A DNA stretch of 38,864 nucleotides from Allocoprobacillus merdigallinarum (GTDB lineage Bacteria > Bacillota_I > Bacilli_A > Erysipelotrichales > Coprobacillaceae): positions 1-38,864 of the forward strand of contig DWZO01000039.1 of the NCBI GenBank assembly GCA_019117525.1. The letters run 5' to 3'. Below the pieces are notes generated by a model, which saw only the letters and a program-made list of their open reading frames with translations, searched no databases and was not told where the DNA came from. Positions 22,741-30,221 of the stretch are shown piece after piece (position 1 is the first letter of the stretch; the number at the start of each line of letters is the position of its first letter). A program made the position numbers and the translations under genes.

Positions 22741-23223
22741 ATGAAATTTGGAAAGTTTTTAGTTGGTTTAGGTATTGGTGCAGTCGCTGGATTGTTATTG
22801 GCACCTAAAAAAGGTAGTGAATTAAGAGAAGATATTAAACGTGAATCTTTAAAAGCTTATGATAATTTAAAGAATATGACAAAAGAAGATCTTGAAGCTA
22901 TGTTAGGTCAAACAATTGAAACAGTTAAGAAATCTGTAGATGAATTTGATATTGATACATTTAAAGCAACAACAAGAGATAAACTTAATGAATTGGAAGC
23001 AAAATTAGAAGATTTTGCTGCAAAAGTAAAAGATAGTGACCAGTATTTAACGATTCGTGATGGAGTTGTTGATTTAACACAAAAAGTCAATGATAAAATA
23101 GAAGAAGTCAAAACAAAAGTTTTAGATTCATCTGTAGATGATGATTATTTAGAAGCTTTTGAAAATGAAATCGAGAATGTTGAAGAAAAATTAGATGAAA
23201 TGATTGAAGAGATTAAAGATTAA
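22741..23223 (+). CDS. YtxH domain-containing protein
   Basis: 160 residues. Glycine-rich membrane segment near the N-terminus (FLVGLGIGAVAGLLLAPKKG, about residues 6-25) is the YtxH signature; the rest is a long, highly charged helix (K/E/D rich, LNELEAKLEDFAAKVKDS, VEEKLDEMIEEIKD) likely to be a coiled coil. General-stress role is known for the B. subtilis family; the biochemistry is not. AAAGGTGA (22728-22735) precedes ATG 22741. Stop is two bases from the ccpA start. Confidence 0.88.
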   Translation: MKFGKFLVGLGIGAVAGLLLAPKKGSELREDIKRESLKAYDNLKNMTKEDLEAMLGQTIETVKKSVDEFDIDTFKATTRDKLNELEAKLEDFAAKVKDSDQYLTIRDGVVDLTQKVNDKIEEVKTKVLDSSVDDDYLEAFENEIENVEEKLDEMIEEIKD

Positions 23224-23225
23224 TC

Positions 23226-24242
23226 ATGGGAAAAAATGTAACAATTTATGATGTTGCTAGAGAAGCTGGTGTTTCTCTGGCAACAGTTTCACGTGTTATT
23301 AACGGTTCAAGTGTTGTGAAACCTAAAACACGTGATAAAGTCCTTGAGGCTATTCAACGTTTAGATTTCAAACCCAATCAGATTGCCAGAGGTCTTGCAA
23401 CAAGTAAGACAACAACGATTGCTATTGTTTTTCCACAATCATTATTTGCTCATGTGAAAGATATGATTGGTGGAATAGGTGATACAAGTCGCCGTTTAGA
23501 TTATAATGTCAGTATTTATACAACAGATGAAATTGGAGATGGCAATCCTATTGAAACTGTTATTGAAAAAGTTGTGAAATCACGTGCAGATGGTGTGATT
23601 TTATTTAATAATGAAGAAATCGAAAAGGAAATTGCTTTAGTTAATAAATATAAAATACCTGCAGTTGTTATTGGAACAAGTGTTACTGGGAAATATATGG
23701 GATCTATTTTTGCAGATGCAAAAAAGATTGCATATGAGGTTGTTGACAAATATTTGGCACAGGGAAAAAGTGATATTTTGTTTGTGTCACCTAAGCAGAA
23801 TTTAATCAACATAGAAGAAATGATTACTGGAATTCAGGAAGCTTATCAAAAATATGATTTGGTTTTTGATGCAACAAAACAGGTCGTACATACATCATCA
23901 CATTATGAAAAAAGCTATCCACAATTTTTAGAGTATTTTAAAAATCATCGACATGATCTTGTGTTTACAAGTTATGATAAGGAAGCTGTTGCTGTTGTGA
24001 ATGCTGCAATTGACAATGGAATTGAAATTCCTGATGAAATGGAAGTTATTGGTATGATGAATACAAGCTATGCTTTGATTTGTCGTCCTTCATTAACATC
24101 TATTCATGTTCCTGTGTATGATATGGGGGCATTAGCTGTAAGATTGCTAACAAAAATACTTAATGATGAAGAAATTGAAAACAAAGCTGTTGTCATTCAA
24201 CATTTATTGATGCCACGTGCTACAACAAAGAAAGACTTCTAA
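23226..24242 (+). CDS. ccpA: Catabolite control protein A (LacI family)
   Basis: 338 residues. Helix-turn-helix VTIYDVAREAGVSLATVSRVINGSS (from residue 5), hinge NQIARGLA, then a periplasmic-binding-like effector domain. The HTH and hinge closely follow CcpA, which binds cre sites with HPr-Ser-P to repress carbon-use genes. The order behind ytxH matches B. subtilis ccpA and separates it from ordinary LacI sugar repressors. ATG 23226 is two bases after the ytxH stop with only a weak ribosome binding site (GAAGAG), so translation is probably coupled. Its stop codon lies in the terminator. Confidence 0.92.
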   Translation: MGKNVTIYDVAREAGVSLATVSRVINGSSVVKPKTRDKVLEAIQRLDFKPNQIARGLATSKTTTIAIVFPQSLFAHVKDMIGGIGDTSRRLDYNVSIYTTDEIGDGNPIETVIEKVVKSRADGVILFNNEEIEKEIALVNKYKIPAVVIGTSVTGKYMGSIFADAKKIAYEVVDKYLAQGKSDILFVSPKQNLINIEEMITGIQEAYQKYDLVFDATKQVVHTSSHYEKSYPQFLEYFKNHRHDLVFTSYDKEAVAVVNAAIDNGIEIPDEMEVIGMMNTSYALICRPSLTSIHVPVYDMGALAVRLLTKILNDEEIENKAVVIQHLLMPRATTKKDF

Positions 24243-24261
24243 TTGATTTAGAAGTTTTTTT
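24235..24261 (+). terminator. Terminator at the end of ccpA
   Basis: Perfect eight-base-pair stem ACTTCTAA/TTAGAAGT (24235-24242 with 24248-24255), five-base loop and seven T. It includes the last codons and stop of ccpA. Confidence 0.85.
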
Positions 24262-24275
24262 CAAAGGGGAATCTT

Positions 24276-25526
24276 ATGTATATCAAACAATTCTTTATAG
24301 ATTTAAAGTTAAATATATGTTTTGTCTGTAAATGGTTATGGATTGCTTTTGTTTTGGGTATTGTCTGTGGTATTGTAGGAGCATTATTTCATATTTCTAT
24401 TGATTATGTTACTGATTTTCGTTTGTCGCATTCATGGATTGTATGGGGATTGCCAATTGGTGGTGTTTGTATTGTCTATCTTTATCGTCTGGTTCATTTA
24501 TCTCACGAACCAGGAACAAATACGATTATTCAATCTATTCGCCAACAGGAAAAAGTTCCTGTTTTATTAGCACCAGCGATTTTTTTAGCTACTATTATTA
24601 CCCATTTGTTTGGAGGTTCTAGTGGAAGAGAAGGAGCTGCATTACAAATTGGTGGTTCACTAGCAACATCTTTTGGAAAAATAATTCATGCCGATCAGCG
24701 TGAAATGTCAATGCTGATTATGTGTGGTATGAGTGCAGTCTTTTCAGCTTTATTTGGAACTCCATTAACTGCGACACTTTTTTCCATGGAAGTTGTTAGT
24801 GTCGGTGTATTTTATTATGCGGCATTAGTTCCATGCTTATGCAGTAGTTTGATTTCATTTGGAATTGCACAACTTTTTGGATGTCAGCCAACTTTTTATC
24901 AGTTATCAATTCCTTTTCAATTAACACCAATTATGAGTTTAAGATTAGCTATTTTTGCATTTATTATTGCTGCTTTTTCCATTGTATTTGTATTAATGAT
25001 GCATTATAGTCACAAATGTTTTCATCAATATTTTCATAATCCATATATACGAGTTATTATGGGATCATTCATGTTGATGATTTTGGTTTTCTTTTTTCAA
25101 CAAAGATATTTAGGAGCTGGAATGGAAATTGTTGCAGAAGCTCTTTATCATCAGGCTCTGCCATATGATTTTTTCATGAAAGCTATTTTTACTGCTATTA
25201 CTATCGGCTGTGGTTTTAAAGGTGGAGAAATTGTTCCAACTTTTGTGATTGGTTCAACTTTAGGATATGTATCAGCTTTATTATTGGGCATTGATCCTCA
25301 TCTAGGGGCTGCTATTGGAATTGTTGGTATGTTTTGTTGTGTTATTAATTCACCACTTACAAGTCTCATGTTAGGGGCTGAAATGTTTGGTATTCAATAT
25401 TTAACAGCAATGGCTATTGTTGTTGCATTATGTTATGTTTTATCAGGATATTTTAGTTTGTATCAAGCACAAAAAATTGTATATTCTAAAACTTCAGTTG
25501 AATTTATCAATCAAAATGCAAAGTAA
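24276..25526 (+). CDS. ClC family anion transporter
   Basis: 416-residue membrane protein with about ten helices. The ClC core is present: GREG at 117-120 with gating glutamate E119, and GGEIVPTF in the second half. The Ser of the usual GSGIP motif is not seen; the equivalent stretch is EPGTN (78-82), and GREGP is GREGA. These changes, plus GGEIVP, recall the fluoride-exporting ClC branch rather than chloride exchangers, but I cannot settle this by eye. AAAGGGGA sits just after the ccpA terminator and before ATG 24276; I see no promoter of its own, so it may depend on read-through. Confidence 0.88.
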   Translation: MYIKQFFIDLKLNICFVCKWLWIAFVLGIVCGIVGALFHISIDYVTDFRLSHSWIVWGLPIGGVCIVYLYRLVHLSHEPGTNTIIQSIRQQEKVPVLLAPAIFLATIITHLFGGSSGREGAALQIGGSLATSFGKIIHADQREMSMLIMCGMSAVFSALFGTPLTATLFSMEVVSVGVFYYAALVPCLCSSLISFGIAQLFGCQPTFYQLSIPFQLTPIMSLRLAIFAFIIAAFSIVFVLMMHYSHKCFHQYFHNPYIRVIMGSFMLMILVFFFQQRYLGAGMEIVAEALYHQALPYDFFMKAIFTAITIGCGFKGGEIVPTFVIGSTLGYVSALLLGIDPHLGAAIGIVGMFCCVINSPLTSLMLGAEMFGIQYLTAMAIVVALCYVLSGYFSLYQAQKIVYSKTSVEFINQNAK

Positions 25527-25536
25527 AAATTTTAAG

Positions 25537-25565
25537 TTGACTTCGACTTGAAAATCGCATATTAT
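25537..25565 (+). promoter_or_regulatory. tyrS promoter
   Basis: TTGACT (25537-25542), 17 bases, TATTAT (25560-25565). Confidence 0.75.
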
Positions 25566-25570
25566 ATATT

Positions 25571-25781
25571 TAAGCGTTGAAGAAGACAAGTAATTATAAA
25601 TGGATGTTATAGAGAGTCTATGATTGGTGGAAATAGATCATTGTTTATAATGAATACACTTTGGAGCAGCTAAATGAAAAGTTTAGCCGGTGGCAACATC
25701 GTTATCAATAAAGAGCGTATGCTTAATGCATAAATAAAGGTGGTACCGCGAGAATTCGTCCTTTTGATGAATTCTTTTTTT
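25571..25781 (+). promoter_or_regulatory. T-box riboswitch, specifier TAC (Tyr), for tyrS
   Basis: Loop E strands AGTA (25589-25592) and GAA (25652-25654) flank the helix 25593-25600 with 25644-25651 (perfect eight pairs). The specifier TAC is at 25655-25657, directly after GAA and before ACTTTGGAG. The T-box core AAGGTGGTACCGCG is at 25737-25750 and the terminator at 25751-25781. Codon and gene agree (Tyr), which calibrates the reading of the other two leaders. TGGT pairs with discriminator A73 of tRNA-Tyr. Confidence 0.95.
25751..25781 (+). terminator. T-box attenuator terminator (tyrS)
   Basis: Ten-base-pair stem with one G-T pair (25751-25760 with 25766-25775), five-base loop, T run. Confidence 0.88.
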
Positions 25782-25804
25782 ATTTTATAAGGAGGATATA
25801 TGTT

Positions 25805-27031
25805 ATGAAAATTTATGATGAATTAGTATGGCGTGGTTTAATTAAAGATGTTAGCTCGCCAGATATTGAAGAAAAATTAAATAATGGAGGAATGACTTTT
25901 TATATTGGTACTGATCCAACTGGTGATAGTTTACATATTGGACATTTCTCATCATTTTTGATTAGTAAACGATTAAAGGATGCCGGACATAATCCTATTT
26001 TATTAGTAGGTGGAGCTACAGGTTTGATTGGAGATCCTAAACCTGATACTGAAAGACCAATGATTACTAAAGAAGAAGTACAACATAATTTTGAATGTCT
26101 AAAAAAACAGGCTCAGGATTTATTTGGGTTTGAAGTTGTGAATAATTATGATTGGTCAAAAGATTTAAACTTCATTGATTTTTTAAGAGATTATGGTAAA
26201 TATTTTAATGTCAACTATATGTTGAATAAAGATATTGTCAAAAGAAGATTAGACTTAGGAATTACATATACTGAATTTTCTTACATGATTATGCAGGCCA
26301 TGGATTTCTATTGGTTATATGAAAATAAAGGTTGCCAAATGCAGGTAGCTGGACAAGATCAATGGGGAAATATTACTGCTGGTATTGAATTGATTAGAAA
26401 GAAAACAGGGAAAGAAGCTTATGGATTTACAATGCCTTTGCTTACTAAATCTGATGGTACGAAATTTGGAAAAACAAACGGTCATGCCATTTGGTTAGAT
26501 CGTAAAAAAACATCACCATATGAAATGTATCAGTTCTTTATTAATTCAGAAGATGATAAAGTCATTGATTACTTAAAATTCTTAACTTTCTTATCTAAAG
26601 AAGAAATTGAAGAATTAGAAGAAAAGAATAAAACACAGCCTCATTTAAGAGAAGCACATAAAGCTCTAGCAAAAGAAGTGATTACATTTATCCATGGTGA
26701 AGAAGCATATCAGGAAGCTTTGGATATTAGCCAAATGTTATTCTCTGGTAAAATTCAAGATTTAACATTAGAACAAGTTCAGTCATGCTTCCATGGTGTT
26801 CCTAGTATAGATATGGAAGAAGATACACAAATTTTAAATGCTTTAGTTAAAGTAGGGGCTGCTTCATCAAATCGAGAAGCACGTCAATTTGTTACAGGTG
26901 GTTCTGTTCTTGTCAATGGAGAAAAGATTACAGATGTAAGCTTTGTTATTCAAAAAGAAAATGCTTTTGGAAAACAGGCAACTGTTATTAGACGTGGTAA
27001 GAAAAATTATTATGTCATTAATCATAAATAG
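25805..27031 (+). CDS. tyrS: Tyrosyl-tRNA synthetase
   Basis: 408-residue class I synthetase, TyrS type. HIGH signature at 44-47, KMSKS-equivalent KFGKT at 220-224, tyrosine-pocket YIGTDPTGDSLH, and a C-terminal S4 RNA-binding domain (about residues 340-405, SSNREARQFVTGGSVLVNG). AAGGAGG precedes ATG 25805; the ATG five bases earlier hits a stop at once. Under the Tyr T-box. The FKBP lipoprotein follows nine bases after its stop. Confidence 0.98.
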   Translation: MKIYDELVWRGLIKDVSSPDIEEKLNNGGMTFYIGTDPTGDSLHIGHFSSFLISKRLKDAGHNPILLVGGATGLIGDPKPDTERPMITKEEVQHNFECLKKQAQDLFGFEVVNNYDWSKDLNFIDFLRDYGKYFNVNYMLNKDIVKRRLDLGITYTEFSYMIMQAMDFYWLYENKGCQMQVAGQDQWGNITAGIELIRKKTGKEAYGFTMPLLTKSDGTKFGKTNGHAIWLDRKKTSPYEMYQFFINSEDDKVIDYLKFLTFLSKEEIEELEEKNKTQPHLREAHKALAKEVITFIHGEEAYQEALDISQMLFSGKIQDLTLEQVQSCFHGVPSIDMEEDTQILNALVKVGAASSNREARQFVTGGSVLVNGEKITDVSFVIQKENAFGKQATVIRRGKKNYYVINHK

Positions 27032-27040
27032 GAGGATAGG

Positions 27041-27409
27041 ATGAAAAAAATATTAGGAAGTTTCATGGCATTAGTTATGCTTTTGGGTTGTTCATCACAA
27101 AGTCAAGAAACACAAAATAGTGATACTCAAAATCAAACTGCTGTAGCTCAAAATGGCGATTATGTGAATATTGATTTTGTAGGAAAAATTGACGGTGTAG
27201 CTTTCAATGGTGGAAGTGCAGAGGGTTATGAGTTAAAATTAGGTTCTGATACCATGATTGATGGTTTTGAAGATGGAATTGTTGGGATGAAATTAGATGA
27301 AGAAAAAACAATTACTGTAACTTTTCCTGAAAACTACACTGCAGATCTTGCAGGAAAAGAAGCAACATTTGATATTACTTTGCATAAGATTTATCGTGAA
27401 ATTCAATAA
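27041..27409 (+). CDS. FKBP-type peptidyl-prolyl isomerase lipoprotein
   Basis: 122 residues. Lipobox MLLGC gives lipidated C17, so the protein sits outside the membrane. A Q/N/S/T-rich linker (about 18-40) is followed by a minimal FKBP domain: NIDFVGKIDGVAFNGG, LGSDTMIDGFEDGIVGM and KTITVTFPENY, ending in ATFDITLHKI, as in trigger factor. It probably helps fold exported proteins. GGAGG lies just upstream. Likely co-transcribed with tyrS, then terminated. Confidence 0.88.
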   Translation: MKKILGSFMALVMLLGCSSQSQETQNSDTQNQTAVAQNGDYVNIDFVGKIDGVAFNGGSAEGYELKLGSDTMIDGFEDGIVGMKLDEEKTITVTFPENYTADLAGKEATFDITLHKIYREIQ

Positions 27410-27412
27410 ATT

Positions 27413-27433
27413 TGAGTCTAATGACTCATTTTT
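27413..27433 (+). terminator. Terminator after the FKBP lipoprotein gene
   Basis: Perfect six-base-pair stem TGAGTC/GACTCA (27413-27418 with 27423-27428), TAAT loop, five T. Confidence 0.75.
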
Positions 27434-27460
27434 ATATTTCACAGATGAGGAGGTTTTGAA

Positions 27461-28297
27461 ATGGATGGAATATTGTTAGTTAATAAACCGGCAGGTATGA
27501 CAAGTCATGATGTTGTGAATCGTATTAGAAAGATTCTTCATACAAAAAAAGTTGGACATTGTGGGACATTGGATCCTGATGCCACAGGTGTTCTGGTTTT
27601 GTGTATCGGCAAAGCAACAAAGGCTTTACAATTTTTAATGAGTGAAACAAAAGTTTATCAGGCAACACTCTTTTTAGGAACGGCTACTGATACATACGAT
27701 AGTAGTGGTCAAATTATGGAAGAAAAAGCCTTTCATGGTGTAAGAGGTGTTGAAGAAACTTTACAGTCTTTTATTGGAAAGCAACAACAAATTCCGCCTA
27801 TTTATTCGGCTATTAAAGTGCATGGTAAAAAATTGTATGAATATGCCAGAAATCAGGAACATGTAGATATTCAACCTCGAACTATTATGATTGAAAAAAT
27901 AGAGTTAATTTCCCAACAAGATCAATCCATAACATTTCAGGTAAAATGTTCCAAAGGCACATATATTCGTTCATTGTGTGTAGATATAGGAAAAAAGTTG
28001 GGCTATCCTGCACATATGACTCATTTAATACGTTTAGCTTCAGGAGAGTTTTATCTTGAAGACTGTTATAGTTTAGAAGATATTGAACAAGGACATTATC
28101 AGTTCATGAGTTTAGAAGATGCATTTCAACATTTTGAACATTATTACATTGATGATGAAAATATTGTTTATCATGGTAAAAAAATAAAGAGTGATATTGA
28201 TCATCAGGTTGTTGTATGTAATCAAAATCATAAGGTTTTAGCGGTTTATGGACCTGATGGTGAAGGATATTTAAAAAGTATAAGAGGGCTATTTTAA
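27461..28297 (+). CDS. truB: tRNA pseudouridine(55) synthase
   Basis: 278 residues. Makes pseudouridine 55 in the T-loop of tRNA. Catalytic D38 sits in GHCGTLDPDATG, with KxAGMTSHDVV at the N-terminus and KCSKGTYIRSL in the second half. GAGGAGG precedes ATG 27461. The stop overlaps the ribF ATG by one base; truB-ribF pairing is conserved in Firmicutes. Confidence 0.97.
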   Translation: MDGILLVNKPAGMTSHDVVNRIRKILHTKKVGHCGTLDPDATGVLVLCIGKATKALQFLMSETKVYQATLFLGTATDTYDSSGQIMEEKAFHGVRGVEETLQSFIGKQQQIPPIYSAIKVHGKKLYEYARNQEHVDIQPRTIMIEKIELISQQDQSITFQVKCSKGTYIRSLCVDIGKKLGYPAHMTHLIRLASGEFYLEDCYSLEDIEQGHYQFMSLEDAFQHFEHYYIDDENIVYHGKKIKSDIDHQVVVCNQNHKVLAVYGPDGEGYLKSIRGLF

Positions 28298-29232
28298 TGG
28301 AAATCATTTATTTAAAAGAAGATATGAAATTACATATGACAGACTCTATTGTAGCAGCAATTGGTTTTTTTGATGGTTTACATGTAGGGCATATGGCACT
28401 TGTTGAAGAAGTGAAACGAGTTGCAGACACAAAGCATTATCATAAAGCTTTAATAACTTTTGATCATTATCCACTTTATGTATTAGGAAAGTTAAAAGAA
28501 GAAAAATGTCTGACTTCCATTGATGATCGTTATGAAATTCTTAAAAAAAGAGGATTTGATTATTTGTTTGTGATTGAATTTACACCCAAGGTTGCTGCTT
28601 TATCGCCTCAAGAATTCATACAGAAATATCTTATTGAATGTGGTATCAAGCATGTAGTCTGTGGTTTTGATTTTCGTTTTGGTGCAAAAAATCAGGGTGA
28701 TGCGAAAACATTGCAGGAATCTTTTGGTTTTAATGTCAGTGTTATAGATGAAGTCATTTATAAAGGAGAAAAGATTTCTTCAACACGTATTCGACAGCAT
28801 CTAGAAAATGGACAAATGAAAGATTTAAATGAATTATTAGGACGTCAATACTGTGTACATGGTCAGGTTATCCACGGTAGACATATTGGACATGAAATTG
28901 GTTTTCCAACAGCTAATATTGATTATGGTTCTTATTTTTTACCTTGTGGTGGTGTCTATGCTGTTAAAGTGATGATCAATCAAAATACCTACATGGGAAT
29001 GTGTAATATTGGATATAATCCCACTTTTCAACCATTAGATAAAGCTTCTTTAGAAGTTCATATTTTAGATTTTAATCATGATATTTATGGAAAAGAGATT
29101 TACGTAGAATTTTATGATTTGATACGTAAGGAAAAACCATTTCATTCTAAAGAAGAACTCATTCAACAACTTTATAAAGATCGTGAATATGTCAGAGAAT
29201 ATTTTTCTCAAATAGCAAAGGAGATTAATTGA
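28297..29232 (+). CDS. ribF: Bifunctional riboflavin kinase / FAD synthetase
   Basis: 311 residues. The N-terminal FMN adenylyltransferase half has GLHVGH at 27-32 (nucleotidyltransferase HxGH) and STRIRQHL near residue 167. The C-terminal kinase half has HGRHIGHEIGFPTANI. It turns riboflavin into FMN and FAD. Length is standard. Stop lies in the loop of the following hairpin. Confidence 0.97.
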   Translation: MEIIYLKEDMKLHMTDSIVAAIGFFDGLHVGHMALVEEVKRVADTKHYHKALITFDHYPLYVLGKLKEEKCLTSIDDRYEILKKRGFDYLFVIEFTPKVAALSPQEFIQKYLIECGIKHVVCGFDFRFGAKNQGDAKTLQESFGFNVSVIDEVIYKGEKISSTRIRQHLENGQMKDLNELLGRQYCVHGQVIHGRHIGHEIGFPTANIDYGSYFLPCGGVYAVKVMINQNTYMGMCNIGYNPTFQPLDKASLEVHILDFNHDIYGKEIYVEFYDLIRKEKPFHSKEELIQQLYKDREYVREYFSQIAKEIN

Positions 29233-29252
29233 TAAAATTAACCTCCTTTTTT
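29217..29252 (+). terminator. Terminator between ribF and the ROK kinase gene
   Basis: Stem 29217-29230 with 29236-29249 (13 pairs, one A-C mismatch), five-base loop and a T run to 29252. The convergent ROK stop lies in the 3' arm. The minus-strand side has only a short T stretch, so it serves mainly ribF. Confidence 0.8.
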
Positions 29253-30101
29253 GGTATGAAAATGATACAATGCTCCAAGTAAATTGGCTTCATTTTGAAA
29301 TTGACAGGCTTTAATAACTGGTTCATGCTCATCTTCTTTGTATTGTTTTCTTAAATCATGAAATTGTTTTTGAATAGTTTGAATGAGAAATGGCTGTTGA
29401 CTGATTCCTCCACCAATAGTTACGATATCTAAATCTAGTAAATAATCAAGATTATAGATCATTGTTGCAATCTGTAAACAATAGTGTTCAAAATACTGCA
29501 TAGCTTGATGAGATGAAGTCAGTTGTTGAAATACAATCTGTCCATCATCAGGACATTTTAAAATATCACTCAGATCATGAATGAGTTTAACAGCATTATA
29601 TTCTTTACCAAAGTTAGAATAGCCATTTGATGTAGGAATTAAAAAAGAACCGAGCTCTCCAATTTTATAGTGTTTTGATTCTACGATTTTTTCATGTAAT
29701 ATATATGTTCCGCCAATACCTGAACCTAAGACAATCATAAAACCATTATCAACGTTCTTTAAGCTTCCTTTCCACATTTCACCTAAAGTAGCGCATTTGG
29801 CATCATTTTGTAAAGTGACTGGTAAGTGAGTTAAACTGGAAAATTCTTGACAAAAATCTGTTTCATTGAAATAGGGCAGTAAAGTAATAGCGTGGATATA
29901 TCCTCTTTGACTATCAATAAGACCGGGCATACTGACAGCTATTCCTTCGACTTCTTTTGTGATTAATGTTTTTAAAGCATGATAGAATGTTTCTTTGTTG
30001 GTTTTGACAGTAGGAATCATATTCTTTTGTAAGCATATCCCATTAGATTGATAATATCCATATTTGGTATATGTACCACCTATATCTATAGCTAAATACA
30101 T
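29238..30101 (-). CDS. ROK family sugar kinase
   Basis: 287 residues. Phosphate-binding loop AIDIGGTYTKYG (4-15), catalytic Asp in LQNDAKCA (about residue 99), and GSGIGGTYI. The zinc motif CxCGxxGC of most ROK kinases is missing: after IGELGSF comes SNGYSNFGKEYNAV. That fits the zinc-less branch seen in some Firmicute glucoside kinases; the sugar is unknown. GAGAGGTGA (complement of 30107-30115) sets the start at ATG 30101; seven codons upstream are in frame but overlap that site. Alone on its transcript, divergent from pcrA. Confidence 0.88.
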   Translation of the reverse strand: MYLAIDIGGTYTKYGYYQSNGICLQKNMIPTVKTNKETFYHALKTLITKEVEGIAVSMPGLIDSQRGYIHAITLLPYFNETDFCQEFSSLTHLPVTLQNDAKCATLGEMWKGSLKNVDNGFMIVLGSGIGGTYILHEKIVESKHYKIGELGSFLIPTSNGYSNFGKEYNAVKLIHDLSDILKCPDDGQIVFQQLTSSHQAMQYFEHYCLQIATMIYNLDYLLDLDIVTIGGGISQQPFLIQTIQKQFHDLRKQYKEDEHEPVIKACQFQNEANLLGALYHFHTKKGG

Positions 30102-30187
30102 GATTTTCACCTCTCGTTTCATTATTTCATTGATTCATTTTGAATTCAACCTTTATTCATGTTTTTGATTTCTTTTTTGAGTAATTA

Positions 30188-30196
30188 TGATATAAT
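30188..30196 (+). promoter_or_regulatory. pcrA extended -10 promoter
   Basis: TGATATAAT at 30188-30196; TTGATT upstream is 20 bases away, too far for a normal -35. Confidence 0.65.
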
Positions 30197-30221
30197 GATT
30201 AGACTGAGAGGATGTGATACG

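Noticed and set aside
30159..30221. Upstream 21-codon extension of pcrA
   Set aside because: It runs through the extended -10 promoter; ATG 30222 has its own good ribosome binding site.
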